This document shows, piece after piece, positions 12,155 to 25,504 of a stretch of 64,000 nt of DNA. This stretch comes from Panopea generosa (taxonomy: Eukaryota > Mollusca > Bivalvia > Adapedonta > Hiatellidae). A program made the translations under genes and the position numbers. Location of the stretch: contig CM055907.1 in the NCBI GenBank assembly GCA_029582155.1, positions 16,314,904 through 16,378,903 on the forward strand, in the 5' to 3' direction. The number at the start of each line of letters is the position of its first letter. Position 1 is the stretch's first letter. A model generated the notes under the pieces. That model ran no database searches and had not been told where the DNA came from. It saw only the letters and a list, made by a program, of their open reading frames with translations.

Positions 12155-15100
12155 ACGTCATTCTCCAGAAACAAGATATGCTGGTACAGATATGTGTGCA
12201 GACGCCGTTTATATTTATATTAAACTTACATTGAGTTTTTTATTAAGTTATATTAAAGATTGGATGAATATTTTTAAGTACTTTATGAAATAAAGTATCA
12301 GATAAGTTCACTGAATATCCGATAACAGTCGTGGACATTTTAAAAATAACGCTTTAATCTGAATGGGTATCTTAACATTATTTTGATATTCTAACCATTT
12401 TGTATCTTTGTCAAAAAGCTTTGTGTGCATAAGTAATTGTTAATTTGATGTGTGTGGTCAATTGCTTTGGAAGGATTGGTGTTCCTATCAGGCCAATTAT
12501 ACTAAATTATTAAAAAGATAGAATGCCATTCGCAGCCGCCTGTATTGTTTTGAACATGACGTTAAATCGCATTCTTTGTGTACACTATTTCGTCTAATTG
12601 TTTTGGAAAGAATTGATTACACAGGGATGTTGTAAAACTCGTTCGTGCATTCAACTATGCATTAACATAAGTAGACCACGTGAAATATACATTAAAACAC
12701 AAAAACGCACGAATTCGTAATGAAATAGTCGCCATATCCATCAGTCATTTCGCTCATGCTCTCAATGTTGTCTGTCTATTCATGACTTATTATTGGTGTT
12801 TTGATTATACAATTACTGCCAACTGACAGAAGTATGACCCGGTCTACATCATAGATGCAATTCTCATATTTAACCTCGAAAATATTGCAAACAATTGTAA
12901 ACATAGAGAAACGGTTTATATCTATTTGGCGTTTACCCCATTTTTCGCGAGATTAAGAATACCAGTTATAGAAAAATAAATTATCTTTGATGGACTTTAT
13001 TAACTAATTTTTAGAATAAACTGAACTCTATGAAAGTGCTTGTAATACAACATTCAAAATATGTATTACACCTGAAGTTTCCAAATATATTTCTATATAT
13101 TAATATGATTAAAGTTTCAAGCTGACTTTGTTAATATTCATTTAAAATGCACCATAGAGTACATAAGGAACAATAATTAGCATTACATTTAGGTGCACTC
13201 ATTGATGGCCAATCGACATACCGAAGATAATATAAAATTGATTTGATGTATGACCACTACTAACTGTAATTTAAAAACATATACTTAATTTAAAAATATA
13301 TAATAATTTATACTCAGAAATTGAATATTGTTACAAAGCTAACAATCACATCCGTCATTGAGTATGAACAAAAGTCAATTACATGTGTTTGTTTTATATT
13401 CTTGTTTAGTTCATAAGTCATAATGACTTGTTGTAAAATAATTATCACACTCTGCACGGTTAAGTCTGGATTGCTTCTACCCCTCTAAGGGAAAATAAAA
13501 TCTTTTTCTCTTTCACGTCTGAGTATTATATTTTATTGTTATTGTCGTATTTGTTCTAGTACTGATTTTCAGGATGATATTTATGGACACAATCAGCTTT
13601 AATATTTACACGGAATAATACCCGGACCAAATTGTGAGTATAATTTCCCAGATGAAACTTAAGATGGCGCCATACCTTTCACAACTGCCACTCGGGCGTT
13701 GAACATTTTCACCGTACAAGAAGTGTTCAAATATGAATGTATTCGTATAATATCGAGAAGGCAGTATGTAACAAGCTTCATATTACATTGTATGGTGATA
13801 CTGGACGGATCATAATACGTTTTTTATCGATATAAATGGAATACATGTAGGTGCACACGCGTTTATTGTCTCATTACACAGTTGAATTATGTGTTTTTTT
13901 TCGTTATATTTAAAATAAAGTCTAGGATTTCAATGGTAAAAAAAGAATAACACATAGAATCATTTTGGTTTATTTTCATAGCAGAAATGTGAACCCACAT
14001 AAAACTATCGCAATAACTGGTAGGTTGACCACGTTGTTGTTTTTTTAAAAGAAGGTGCCTTGACACCCTGACAATTTTTGAAAAAAAAAGTCCTCAAATG
14101 CTCATTAATACATGCATATGTTGAAATCCTATAAAAGTCACATTTTTAACGTTAGTGGTGTCTTATTGCATATATGCTATACCAACTTTTGCTCTACTCA
14201 CCTGCAGCAAGAAATCACAACTACTATGTTCTATTTTAAAATATTTAAAATCAAATATGAGATGTATAATTCACCTATATCCAGTGAATATTAAGACAGA
14301 GTAACGATCGATTGATTCATGTTTGAACGGCCTTCGTATTAAACTTATTCAACTACTTCGTCCCAATACTCAATATTATATCAGAGAAGATAAAACTCCG
14401 GCTCTTGTCAGCATGCTACATATAAATCATCTATATAAACTACATCAAGATGAATTAACTGGCATTCAATAAGAAGATATACGTGTACATCCAGAAAGAG
14501 AGACTGATTTCAAAGAAAACAAAAAAAATTAATTTCTGTAGATTTCAAAAGATGTTGATGCTCTGATATTTGATGTTTGACTTGATTTATATTTCCTGGA
14601 TTGTTAGTGACAACTGTTGTCACCTCCATCCTTTCATTGCATTTCCTTAAATAATTTGCATCAGGTGTTGAAAAACAAATGATAAAAGAGTCGGTTAGTT
14701 TATTGGCAATTAACGTTATTTTTTGTGTATAGTGTAACCTAACGCAATGAGTGTGTGTGGTTTTATTTCAATGTTAGCACTATAAAAATAGTATGATTAA
14801 ACGACTATTCATTTGGTTTTGTAAGGAAATAGGAGCGTTACTGATTCGATTGTTGTTCTGATAATAGAAACGAATACAATTTCTAATTATACTAAAATCA
14901 AATAATTGACGTTGAATTAAAATAAAAATATCTTACATGGAATAAGCAACATTCCTCACAAAAACTAACATGATTAGAATTAATTTCAATTAAATTATGT
15001 TTTAGAAAATTGCCGTTTTTGATGGACACTGTCACTAATGAATGTTGTTATATGTATATCATCTATTTTTACATTGATGAGCTATTTGACATTAGCATAA

Positions 15101-15529
15101 GAGCCCAAATTCATTGCTTTGCATGTTTAAGCAGGGTTGAACTAATCCCTGTGTGCCTTCTACGTAAAAATGTTTTTCCTCAAATGTTCATTGTGACAAC
15201 CCTCATTATGTCTGTAATAATTTTGTGTTCTCTAATTTGGATAGAATATATTTGAAAATCCGTAACCATGCATACTATAAATATAGATTAGAGTTTAGTG
15301 ATTTTGTTTATTTATTAATAGAACAATATATAAATCATTCAATGTAATTGCTAAACCAACATTAAATTGTATGATGAGTAATACATAGTATATGAAATGT
15401 GTTTTTTTTTATATGTTCAATAATGTGTGCACGCTTAAAGTATTGTTATCTTTTTTAATGGTATGCATTTTGATGCATTTCCATTTAATATTGTACGTTT
15501 ATGCATTTTAAAGAAAATATATCAGGATG
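12153..15529. other. AT-rich stretch, no gene seen
   Basis: About 3.4 kb without a recognisable exon or repeat. Open frames at 14112-14294 and 15010-15255 lack homology that I can see. The latter ends in a hydrophobic stretch but has no splice or codon evidence. Confidence 0.45.
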
Positions 15530-16060
15530 TTTAAAAATTTTGAAATTGGCTATAAACATTTTTTCCTATACATGCTCACTGCACCCGTATGGCCGAAGGG
15601 ATATCTATCAAAATATGCCAATATAACATACTGAAAAGGGATTTCCTAAATTGCTCTACGCACCTAGTTTGTACTAAACTTGATTTTCGCAATTTCAACA
15701 TATTTTTTTACGTATCAAATGGATCACCCGATTTCATTTGGATTTGGGTTTGATCAATTTTAAAGGCTTACACATAATACAAATTGTTTTGTCATGGGGA
15801 AAAATACTAAAATCGATGTGAATGTCGTATTGTCTATTTTAAGACCGTGAATTTCGGTTAAATTGACCACTTTATTCTAAATATCAGATATGTCGCATTT
15901 TGATTGATTTGGCATACCAAACCATTCGGATTATATTTATTAATGATAGTGAGATGCGTTTATTCCATTTTACAAATAATTTTATGATATATATCATAGA
16001 GTATTTTTCCTAATATTTCCTAATATACTGCCTTTAACATTTAAATCAATATGAGAAGGT
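15530..16060 (+). repeat. dispersed repeat family R5, copy B
   Basis: Same order of shared words as copy A: AAATTGGCTAT, AAAATATGCCAATATAAC, AAAAGGGATTTCC, then GATTGATTTGGCATACCAAAC and ATTTCCTAATATACTGCC. Together with the copy at 53.7 kb it defines the longest version, about 500 bp. Confidence 0.65.
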
Positions 16061-16362
16061 ATCTCAAACATATAGAACATCCAGATGTTTCACGTGTTAC
16101 TATATCGATTTCATATTTTTGTTCGTGTTTATTGCTCATGTTTAAAACCCGTTCCGTAAATTAATATCCTGATAAAATATATTTTATTACTTTTCAATTA
16201 TCCCCGACTGTCTCACACTGTCCAATATTTTCATCCAAAACGGAATAAAAAGAAAGAAAAAAGCTTTCCAGCAAAGTTTATGGGTCGTGAATATGACGCA
16301 TATTGATAATCCACCGTTACGTTTTTTTAAAACTAATACAATCGTTATGGCTACAGTTAGTC

Positions 16363-17011
16363 TAAAATACAGAATAAGTATTGGTGAGTCGTTATTGTAG
16401 TAGCATGCATAAAATACAGAACTAGTTGTGCTGCATCGTTATTATAGCAGCATGCATAAAATACAGAATTAGCAGTGCTATGTCGTTAATGTAGTAACAT
16501 GGATACAGAATTAGTAGTGGTGCGTTGTTATTGTAGTAGCATGCACAAAATACAGAAATAGTGGTGCTGTATCGTTATTGTAGTAACATGGATACAATAC
16601 AGAATTAGCAGTGTTGCGTCGTTATTGTAGTAACATGGATACAATACAGAATTAGAAGTGCTGCGTCGTTTTTGTAGTAGCATGGATACAATACAGAATT
16701 AGTAGTGTTGCGTCGTTATTTTAGTAAGTTAATCATTGATACAATACAGAATTAGTAGTTGTGCGTCGTTATTGTAGTAGCATGCATAAAATACAGAATT
16801 AGTATTGGTGCGTCGTTATTGTAGTAGCATGCATAAAATACAGAATTAGTAGTATGACGTCGCTATTGTAGTAACACAGATACAATACAGAATTAGTAGT
16901 GGTGCGTCTATATTGAAGTAGCATGCATAAACTACAGATTAGTAGTGTTCAACCGTAATTGTAGTAACAACGATAAAATACAGAATTAGTAGTGGTGCGT
17001 CGTTATTGTAA
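16363..17011 (+). repeat. 47-bp minisatellite, about 14 copies
   Basis: Each unit contains AATACAGAATTAGTAGTG, then TGCGTCGTTATTGTAGTA and a junction that is either GCATGCATAAA or ACATGGATAC. The two junction variants are interspersed. Units differ by single-base changes and small indels. No unique spacers separate them, so this is not CRISPR-like. Confidence 0.93.
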
Positions 17012-18379
17012 TTCCACTCATGCGTCGGCATCCTAGTCCGAACAATTCTAAGGTACAGAATATAATCCAACGTTACTTCGAACCTTGCAATGTGTGGACG
17101 TTTAGAGAGAACGAATTTAACTCTAGTCCGAATGATAACATAAATTATATTTTATATCCAGTAACATTTGCTTATAGGGAGAATGTTTTCAAATATATTG
17201 AAACCATACGCGGTTTTGAACATCGTTGCAGGGTGCAGAGTGTTACAACCAAAAACTTTATTTGAAAGTTGTCAAAATTGTTTTTCTCTGTACACACATT
17301 TCAATAAAGCTGTTCTATACGATGGTTCTCCCGAAACCCTTGTTTATATTTTTCTAGTATTTTATTTAACTTTTCAATAAATATTGTTAATTATAGAAAA
17401 AAAACATCAACACAATTGCTAATCGCAAAGTGTAAAACAGGCAATGCGGTATTCTGATATTTGTATTTACATTTTATTTCTGTTATTTATTATTGAAAAA
17501 TGACTTATCAATGAATATCATGCTTAACATGAAGTTGAAAACTAAACAATTATTTAGCCGTTTTGTTTCGGTGCATATGAAATTAACGAAAATGTTGTTT
17601 TTTTTCTGATATATCTATTTATTCATGTTTAAATTAAATGCAAATGTTGTTTACTATACCAAGTATAACATATAAATGTTCCGAACAATTCTAGTTGCGT
17701 AACAATTTCACATGTGCATGTATCAGTGATTTTCAATCAATTATATTTTAAATTATAAGATTGCTGCATTATATTTTAAACCTTACCATCACAGTCATAT
17801 AATATGCAAAGATGCAGGTTTTGGATGTACGCATTTCACAAAATAAAACATTTTTTTCCTAAAGAAATTCAATGACATGTTCTCCAACAGACTGACAACA
17901 CCAGTTTCAGTACAATTAGACGTACTCGTACGCCATGCCAATATTATCGATCGTAAAAGATTGGGTAATACTTTGTAATCCCTGGCTTGCATACACGACT
18001 CTTATTTACATGCAATCTTTGGTGCATTTTCTATAAACTAGGAAAATGAGATTTACTTCCCAGGCTATAAACATTGTTTGTGTATTCTCCAGAATAAAAA
18101 CACTATAACCTTATGCTGAAACTGAAACATGATGTAGAGGCTGACTGGTGCGCAATTTAGTGAACAAATATTAATTCTCTCATAATTGGTTGATACATGT
18201 CCAGTTTTTATGTATTTTAAATAATCTAAAAAGTAGATCATGAAAAAATGAATACAAACATCCCAGTATCAAAATGAACTATAATGCGTATGAATTGATT
18301 TTTTTCAAATCCGTCAAACGATATTTTAGTTAGTATGTTGAACCAAAGATGAAACTAACTCTACAATATGTAACCAACT
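17012..18379. other. AT-rich stretch, no supported gene
   Basis: Directly after the minisatellite are two overlapping plus-strand open frames (17020-17265 and 17168-17380). Neither shows a recognisable domain, and each would need splicing evidence. The rest is featureless. Confidence 0.4.
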
Positions 18380-18640
18380 TGATAACGGATCGATTTGAAA
18401 TAAAAACAAAATCTTGTGGCCCATTTTAAGCGCGAAATCTGTCTTAATTTCACTCCAACTTAGAATACACATTGCCAAGTTAGGAAATCTCTTTTCAATA
18501 TAACTTTCGGCATATTTAAATAGAGATTTTTGTGAGTATCAATGAGTTTATTAAAGGCATTATATAATGGGTGGAAATGTGTTTTAGAAATTTTGAAAAA
18601 TCCCGATACACTTTGATTTTATGAAATACTAATTATCAAT
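18380..18640 (-). repeat. dispersed repeat family R5, copy C (partial)
   Basis: On the minus strand it reads TTTAAATATGCCGAAAG, then TATTGAAAAGAGATTTCC, matching the 5' half of copies A, B and E. The 3' half is absent. Confidence 0.5.
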
Positions 18641-19034
18641 TATCAAAAATACCTATCCAACTCATATACAAATAAATCTGCTGATGACATAAAAACAAGT
18701 ATTCATATCAGTTTTAAAGTACTCTACATTAATCGGCATTAATACGTGAAAGCATCTTAAACATTAAAATAACGCATTTAAAAAAACACCCTCACATTCA
18801 GTTATTTATATCATCAGGACTGATACTGTGCTATATATATATACCATATATACATACACGTTTCATTCAGAGCAGACATAATATATAATGTTTAGTGATA
18901 CTATCAGACAGTTTCAACTATTAGCGACAACAGAGTTTCTAACTAATGAAAGCTGGTTCTTCAGACAGTATGTTTATACAGTGTGATTTATTATGTATTT
19001 GGGTAAAATAAGATTCGCGTTTGTATGGTATATG

Positions 19035-19649
19035 TAATAGTTGTGTTAAAAATTACATGGACTTTTGTACTATTTTCAACATTTATTATAGCATAAAAAT
19101 AAAAGTGATATTGCCATTAATCATAATATTTCCTCTACGCAATTACCAAATGTTTATACTGATATTGAACACTGTTATGTAGCAACAGTGATAAAACATA
19201 TGCATTAATGGCTTACCCGGAGCAGTCTAATGACGTTAACGACGTTAAATATTTGCACAATATCAAATCTAAAAATCTTCAATTTCAAACTCATTGGATC
19301 ATTATACAATTCATGGTAGAGCGATATAGAGATGTGTATGATAAATTGGTGAAGGTACATATATGACAGGCATCCCAGGAGCCCAGTGGGTACTTTGACA
19401 AGAAGTGTTTTTGGTAGTTAAACGTCATGCAAACATTTGACGTGTTGACTTCTTCGGGCTGCTCCGGGTAATCATACCATGCATATTTGCTAACGCTGTT
19501 GCTACATAACAGTATTCAATATAGATACGAAATGTTTCAATTGCAGAGGGGAAATATTACTTTTTACGACAATATAATTTTTATTTTTGTGCTATATTAA
19601 ATGTTGAAAATATTGCAATAGTCCACGTAACTTTTGCACACACCTCGTA
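19035..19649. mobile_element. MITE with ~220-bp terminal inverted repeats
   Basis: Left arm 19035-19257 and right arm 19428-19649 are inverted copies. Shared words (read inward) are TTTTCAACATTTA, ACTGTTATGTAGCAACAG, ACCCGGAGCAG and TTTGCA. The outer right end reads TACGAGGTGTGTGCAAAAGT on the minus strand. The central spacer is about 170 bp and encodes nothing. A TA flanks the right end and is consistent with TA target duplication. TACGAGGTNTG-type ends resemble mariner-like elements (from memory), so a mariner-derived non-autonomous element is my best guess. Arms differ by many substitutions and small indels, so it is not recent. The left end is less certain than the right. Confidence 0.7.
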
Positions 19650-19756
19650 TATTGTCATGCTATGTTCATATGTATGTTTTTTTTTATGGCGACATTTGCA
19701 ACGCATAGCAGATAGAGCGAGGATTGTTATTTGCAAGATACATGTAGCAGTAGACG

Positions 19757-19930
19757 GGACTAGTTAGCTCAGTCGGTAACGCGTCTGACTGTCAATCAAG
19801 GTATCGTGGTTTCTCATATTCCCCTGCAGCACACACCTTGCTCTGCGGCCATACGTATCTCACTGAGTAGTTACCTAATAAAGTCTTGCAGAGATGTGTT
19901 TATAATACGTCTAATGCGACTACCGGATCT
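19757..19930 (+). mobile_element. tRNA-headed SINE, family-1-like, degraded
   Basis: The head TTAGCTCAGTCGGTAACGCG and TCTGACTGTCAATC closely match the head at 39.3 kb. The B box is decayed and the body is shortened, retaining only CTTGCAGAGATGTG of the normal middle. Not a functional tRNA gene: the acceptor and T arms do not pair. Confidence 0.65.
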
Positions 19931-20621
19931 TGGGTATGATACCTATTTGCGCTGACCACCGTTATATACTGTACGGAACAGCTAACTCAACACTTCTGTA
20001 GTTCTAATCTCTTCGTCATTATATTGAGTAGGGTTATCAAAAATTGTATCCTACATTTACAGATAACTATTTATTGATTTTACAGATTTGGCCATAGATA
20101 TCTTTAATGCTGTTTCTCATTAAAGTCCAACTTTCAAAGATATTACTTACATACACGTACATGTTCCGTTCATCAAATGACAGAAATACTGTTAACAAAA
20201 GTCGAAAAAAAATCATCCGAACAAACATGCTAAATGAACGTGTAAAATATACGGATACTGGCAAATACTCACACAAAGGTATTGCTATCTACAGAGTGAT
20301 AAAATGAAACTATAGTCCAATAAAATCATAATCATCTTACTAAATCTTCTTTCTTCTCGGTGAAAGCTATTTATTTTGACAACAGATATTGACGTCTCAC
20401 AAGGTTGCAAATAGAGCCACATCGATATCCATTGCACATGAATATAGCGTTGCATAAGATAACATTGGGTTTGTTTACAAGGGCAGCTGCCAAAACAAAA
20501 TTCTAAGAAACTTGAGAAGCGATTGCAGTATATTGCAGTAGATATTTCATCAAATAAAAGATAAAGTTTGAGAAATGGTGTACCGTTACAATAATCAAAA
20601 GCTCTTGATTCAATATTTGCG
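19931..20621. other. no supported feature
   Basis: Overlapping open frames on both strands at 20067-20307 have no recognisable domain. I see nothing else. Confidence 0.4.
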
Positions 20622-20899
20622 TCAGTAGGACATCCAAGGACATGTAATTGGATTAAGACGATCCTCTCTCACTTGCACCGTTACATACCAATGCGTTTTA
20701 GCACGTTGATTGGTCAGTTGCTTCAATGGTGTCACGGTTTTTTGGTAAGCGGTTGTAGGACAGCCATAGAATTCCCCTGTTTTTTTTACATTAGGATTGA
20801 ACATACCTGTTTCCAAATATATCAACACATGTGATAGACTACTGCTATATCGCAAACGAACAATACACCAACAAGCGATGGTAATGGCAAAAATGGCAA
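20622..20899 (-). CDS. candidate terminal exon: membrane segment plus tail
   Basis: Seen: after a possible acceptor (TTTGTATTAG, exon from 20899, entering with two leading bases) the frame stays open for 91 codons to TGA. It starts with a hydrophobic run (AIFAITIACWCIV) followed by RLR, as in a single-pass membrane helix with a cytosolic positive edge. About 70 mostly polar residues follow, with several T, K, Q and R and ending ITCPWMSY. Inference: last exon of a type-I membrane protein transcribed leftward. I do not recognise the family, and no upstream exon was found. A little upstream, 20950-21000 also reads open on this strand but in another frame. A chance open frame remains possible. 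Confidence 0.35.
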
Positions 20900-21419
20900 C
20901 TAATACAAATAATGTATGAATAATATATTTTGTTTTATTTTATATTTCAACGAGTATTTTTTGAAGATGTCGATGTTGCAGTTATTTCTTCCTGAGGTAT
21001 TTGAAGTTAAACGTGTAAAATCATAAGTTATATTTTGTTTTTTGATAATTTCAAAATAATAATAATAATTAATGTTGCAGTGAAATAGTAATTATCTAAC
21101 ACGAAACACAAAAGTGTGCATACTTACTAACTATTCGCCAATCAGTGATTAATTTTCAATGAAACAACAATTATTTTCTATATCAATATGCAATATTTTA
21201 CAAATGTGTTTCTTAAATCTGATGAATGTCATCAAAAATGTGCATCTATAATGCTGTTTTGATAATAGTACACCCGCATCACGCATAGGAGCTCGACAGA
21301 TTTATCCAAGTCGGGGTCATATAAACTACTTACAGATATTTTATAATATCAGTAACTGTTCTATCTTGCTCTTCCATTGGATTAGCAGATATGAAATGCT
21401 TAAATTACCCTCGAATTGT

Positions 21420-21530
21420 ACCAGAACTATTGTTTCTTCCGGTGGGGCTCGGAATACTGTTTTAAGTAGTCACCGTCGCGATATAACTGAAACTTTGTTG
21501 AAAGCGACAACCATACTACAACAACTTAAC
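21420..21530 (+). mobile_element. possible core-SINE 3' fragment
   Basis: GCGATATAACTGAAACTTTG followed by TTGAAAGCGACAA resembles the 3' part of a SINE that I remember as common in molluscs. No head is visible and no other copy is in the window. Confidence 0.3.
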
Positions 21531-23055
21531 GTATGATAGCTGAGCTATACGGAAAACACCGAGGGACGATTAATCGAAAAACATAACATGGATATATAAC
21601 ACATTTATGCCGTAAATCACGTGACAATTCTATAAAATGCATATGAAACATATGTATCAGGACTTTATTATACTCAGACCTTTTACTTGTATGACAATAG
21701 ATAGATAAAGTACATATATGCAATAGCAAAAAGCTTATCAAAGATAATCTGAAAGTGATAAGCTACTTGTTATTTAGCCATCTCCTTAGTAAAACATATG
21801 GCGTAGTCATTATAATCTTGTTTAAACAAACTATGTAGAGTTAACATTTCTGGCATTGCATGCTCCTCTCATCAGCGTGTCAGGGAGTTTGTACAATGTA
21901 TGTATGTTTTGTATGCATCGTCTTGGTTACTTAAAAATCGGGACTTTAGCCAATGAAGGAAATTGCTTTTACTATATAGAAATGGTATTGAGGAATTTAA
22001 TTAGAATTTTCTTGCCTAAATCGTATTTTTATACCAATATTATATTAGACCGCGAAAGACATTTTGAGAATACTCAATATAAGACAAAAAAATGATTCCA
22101 GCAAAATCAAATATTTACAATGTAATGTATCACTCATTGAACCCTACTAGAATTCTTGAGCATCGTCTTCATATTATCATTCTCGTCTCATCTTGTATTT
22201 AACTTCACTTTAACAAGCCATTGAACTATACCTTAAGAAGGTCCAAGACACGTCTTCCTCTCTCAGAAAACCAATACAACTGACCTATTATACTGTGCTG
22301 TCTACACATAAAAAATGTTCACTATGCTTTATGTAATTACATGTAATAACCTGTACATAAAGAGTACTGTTATGTGTAGTCATTTTATGTGTTACAGCAA
22401 TCAACTGTTGGTTTTCATGATAAACTTTAATCAGTATAAAGCCTCAATTTAATTATATTTGAACAGACTTAGAATGTCTTCGTTTATTACTACATTATTC
22501 GATCAAAACCTAATTGTGATATTATACAGCCAAACGAATCCGACTTTGGCTGGCGTGATCCTTATTACGTTCCCATATAAAACGACCAATCGTATCGTTT
22601 CATCTAACCATCCAATCTCGTGTTGTTTTTTTTAATATTTCAAACCAGGATATGATCTCGTATCTTGCCAAAATTGTCCAATAATTTCATAACGTCTACT
22701 TATTAAATTTTAATCTCAAAGGTATCTTGTCGATATTCCTGTTGTGTCTATCTCCTGCAATAATGATTATTCAACGTATCTAAGCTAAGGCCAGGAGTAG
22801 CAACAAGAGCACTAGTTTATTATACCACTGCTTATAGCAGCATACACTGTGTAAAGTATACATATATGAGTAAAAAGTATCTGGCTGCTGTTAGGAATTT
22901 TAAAAATGCACAATGGTCCTGTTAATGAATTGAAGATTGTTCATTGAGAAAGGGGTTGTCGAATTAGTGTATTGTATATTTATACAGTGTATAGATATAT
23001 GAACGTTGTGCGATAGTAGTAAACATACACCAGATACTAAACGAAACTACACATG
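21531..23055. other. AT-rich stretch, no feature
   Basis: No exon or repeat recognised. Open frames on both strands are short and non-descript. Confidence 0.45.
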
Positions 23056-23070
23056 TGTTGCTGCTGTTGC

Positions 23071-23119
<49 letters not shown>

Positions 23120-23132
23120 GATATTGTTGTTG
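23056..23132 (+). repeat. (TTG)n / (CAA)n microsatellite
   Basis: About 20 TTG units preceded by CTG variants and followed by an interrupted tail. On the minus strand an open frame translates it as about 20 glutamines, all pure CAA. Confidence 0.93.
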
Positions 23133-24017
23133 AGTCTTTTGTATGACCCGGCAGAGGATCGGGAGTGCTAAGTTACATTTGGATTTGAGAGAACATTTTA
23201 ATAGCCTCGACATGTCAAGATAAAATGACGTAATAATTGGATACATTACGTCATGAAAACGGACGGAAACTAACATACAGCGTTAATTACGTCATACTTT
23301 GATTAAACGCATAACAATTGTGGGACTGGACGGCATATTCAATGTTTGTGCACTACGGTATAACAAACCAGAATCCGGAGATAGACTAAAATTGTGTTGA
23401 CGCTTAATCCACCAGGAACTATTTGCTTTTAAAATATTGATGTCGTTAACCTACTTTTACAACACACGACAACGTGTATTTTAACAATGCTATTTCAGTG
23501 CGTGTTAGTACACAAAAAACGCGCAATACAGATATTACCAATGCTTATAGATAATTATAATTATTAAAGAAATTTTGAAATATATCGAGAAATATTACGG
23601 AGTACTGGAAATGCTCTAGATTTTAATAATACAGCTTTACATTCTCCCTGCTGATAGGAATGATAAATACACACCTTGCACGCTGGAGATTGTTGATATG
23701 GGATCAGACAAAGAGTACTTCCACAACTCAGCATTTGGGAATCGTTTTTGAGACTGGTTTTGAATATAAGGTGACTATACGGCTAATAATGCAAGACAAT
23801 TCAGTGTTGCCGGGCTGAAACTGAAAATGAAGCTGCTTTATTTGATTAAACGCCTGTTTCTATACAAGTTCTTATTCAATTGCGTTGTGCATTAAAGTAT
23901 TAAACATAAAAACATAAGTATAAATCTGAATAATTACAACGTATAAAAAATGTTCGAATTACATAAAATCGTTGCATAAAATTCAAATAAAGTTTAAAAT
24001 AAACCAGACTGTTGTGC
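23133..24017. other. no supported feature
   Basis: Probably includes the 3' untranslated part of the minus-strand LINE that ends its coding region at 24018, but its end cannot be placed. Confidence 0.35.
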
Positions 24018-24410
24018 CTATGCATAGAAATTTCGGAAATAAAATGTTTTCAGATTCTTTTTAAAACTTTCTACAGATTCAGATATCTTAATGCTCAACG
24101 GTAGACTGTCCCACAATAGAACCTACAATACCAAATGAGTCACTAAAACACTTTCTTTTATTAAATGGAATAACATAGCACCTATCTCTGGAGTCTGAAT
24201 ACCTCAAACCTGGTCTTTTGGGAAAATATTGTGTTAACAACTCAGACAAATCGACTGGTGCATTGCCAATAAAGCAGTTGTACATGAAAGTGAGTAATTT
24301 AATTTTAATTCTAGCTATAATGGGTAACAAATGCAAGTCATATAGAGCATGCTTAGAACTGTCAAATTTTCTCCTGTTTAAAACAAGTTTTGCACGCATA
24401 TTCTGGATAT
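24018..24410 (-). mobile_element. LINE fragment, C-terminal end of ORF2
   Basis: Reading leftward, the peptide shows the typical run after the reverse transcriptase domain: IQN.RAKLVL, then LHLLPIIARIKIKLLTFMYN, PVDLSELL and a polar stretch. A frame change near 24105 then leads to WDSLPLSIK, FKKNLKTF and a stop at 24018. Known: LHWLP..RI.FK and W.SLP...R are hallmarks of the ORF2 tail in CR1/RTE/jockey-type LINEs. Only this tail remains; the catalytic FADD region is absent, and a TAA lies just upstream. Dead copy, old. Confidence 0.8.
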
Positions 24411-25504
24411 GTTACATTTTGCACATTTCCATTTCTGGCAAAACGTGCTCAGATAGACTCAGTCCTGATATAAGAAAAATAGACTAAGTGTTTGTTTCAA
24501 TGAAGTGTCGTTGAGAAGAGATATGGTCACAAGAGGCGAAGAAAAGAGTGAGCATGCCAAATGTCGAGAGTAGATTGATTGATATGTCACTAATATAAAA
24601 ATGTTTTATATATTCTTATATTTAAATGTAAAATATTAGTTTGGAAAGTAAACTAGCTTGTTAAGATATACAATGTTAATATTAACAAGTATATTTAAGC
24701 TATGTTTATATATTTTGATTATAAATATTGTAACTGTTTTTATATTTAAGCATACGACAATGGATTGTATCTATATTGAATACCTTTATGTATTTCATGC
24801 AATGGAGAAGTAGGATTCGAAACCATATTACTTTATAAATTTATGTTGTTTTTTTTAATAACAATTGAAAACAATGAAATTGCCATTATATATATTTTTA
24901 TTTAAACACAGACATTACCAATTTTTATCTACTGATAAATGTTTTTTATTTCTCAAAATTAATAAACAAAGTTCGCTCATACAATAAAACTAATACATGT
25001 ATCTGGTGAAAGGGAAGATATTCTCAATAACACGCAACAGAAGCCGGTTTCACTAAATATTCCAAATTAAGAGTTTCCCAAACTCATTGATAAAATATAA
25101 AAACGCAAAAACAAATCAATGAAAATGAAATTATAGCCTTTTAAAGATTTGATTTGAGTAAAATCTCAAGATGAGACATTTAATGAAAATGGGGCTTGAG
25201 TTGCAAGGTTATAATTCAGATAAATGAGAGCAAATGCTATATAATTCTTAGTTATCACCAATGTCATCATTTATTGTGGGGATTGCTTCGATTCCAAGTT
25301 TAATGTGAAATAAACACGATCGTTTGTCATTGTACAAACATGATGAAATAGCTATCTACAACTATAATTATATAAAATAGCCCTTCTCTTAACCGGTTGT
25401 GTCAGCTATAACAATTTGAAATTGAATACAAATGCCTTATTTCAGATATGTCTGGGGCAAAGACGGTAAGTTTATACAATTAGAAATATATTTTTTTCCT
25501 ATTG
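24411..25504. other. AT-rich stretch, no feature
   Basis: No exon or repeat recognised. Confidence 0.45.

Noticed and set aside
12102-12293. Cys-Val repeat ORF
   Set aside because: Translation of the TG microsatellite.
15010-15255. ORF ending in a hydrophobic helix
   Set aside because: Hydrophobic runs are common in AT-rich chance frames; no start context, splice site or homologue.
16363-17011. CRISPR-like array
   Set aside because: Units are directly joined with no unique spacers, vary internally, and the genome is eukaryotic. The same holds for the 34-, 67- and 85-bp arrays.
17020-17380. Two overlapping ORFs beside the 47-bp array
   Set aside because: No domain, no splice evidence, and both frames look similar in quality.
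23037-23276. Minus-strand ORF with about 20 glutamines
   Set aside because: The glutamines are pure CAA from a microsatellite. The flanking peptide shows no domain or conservation signal.
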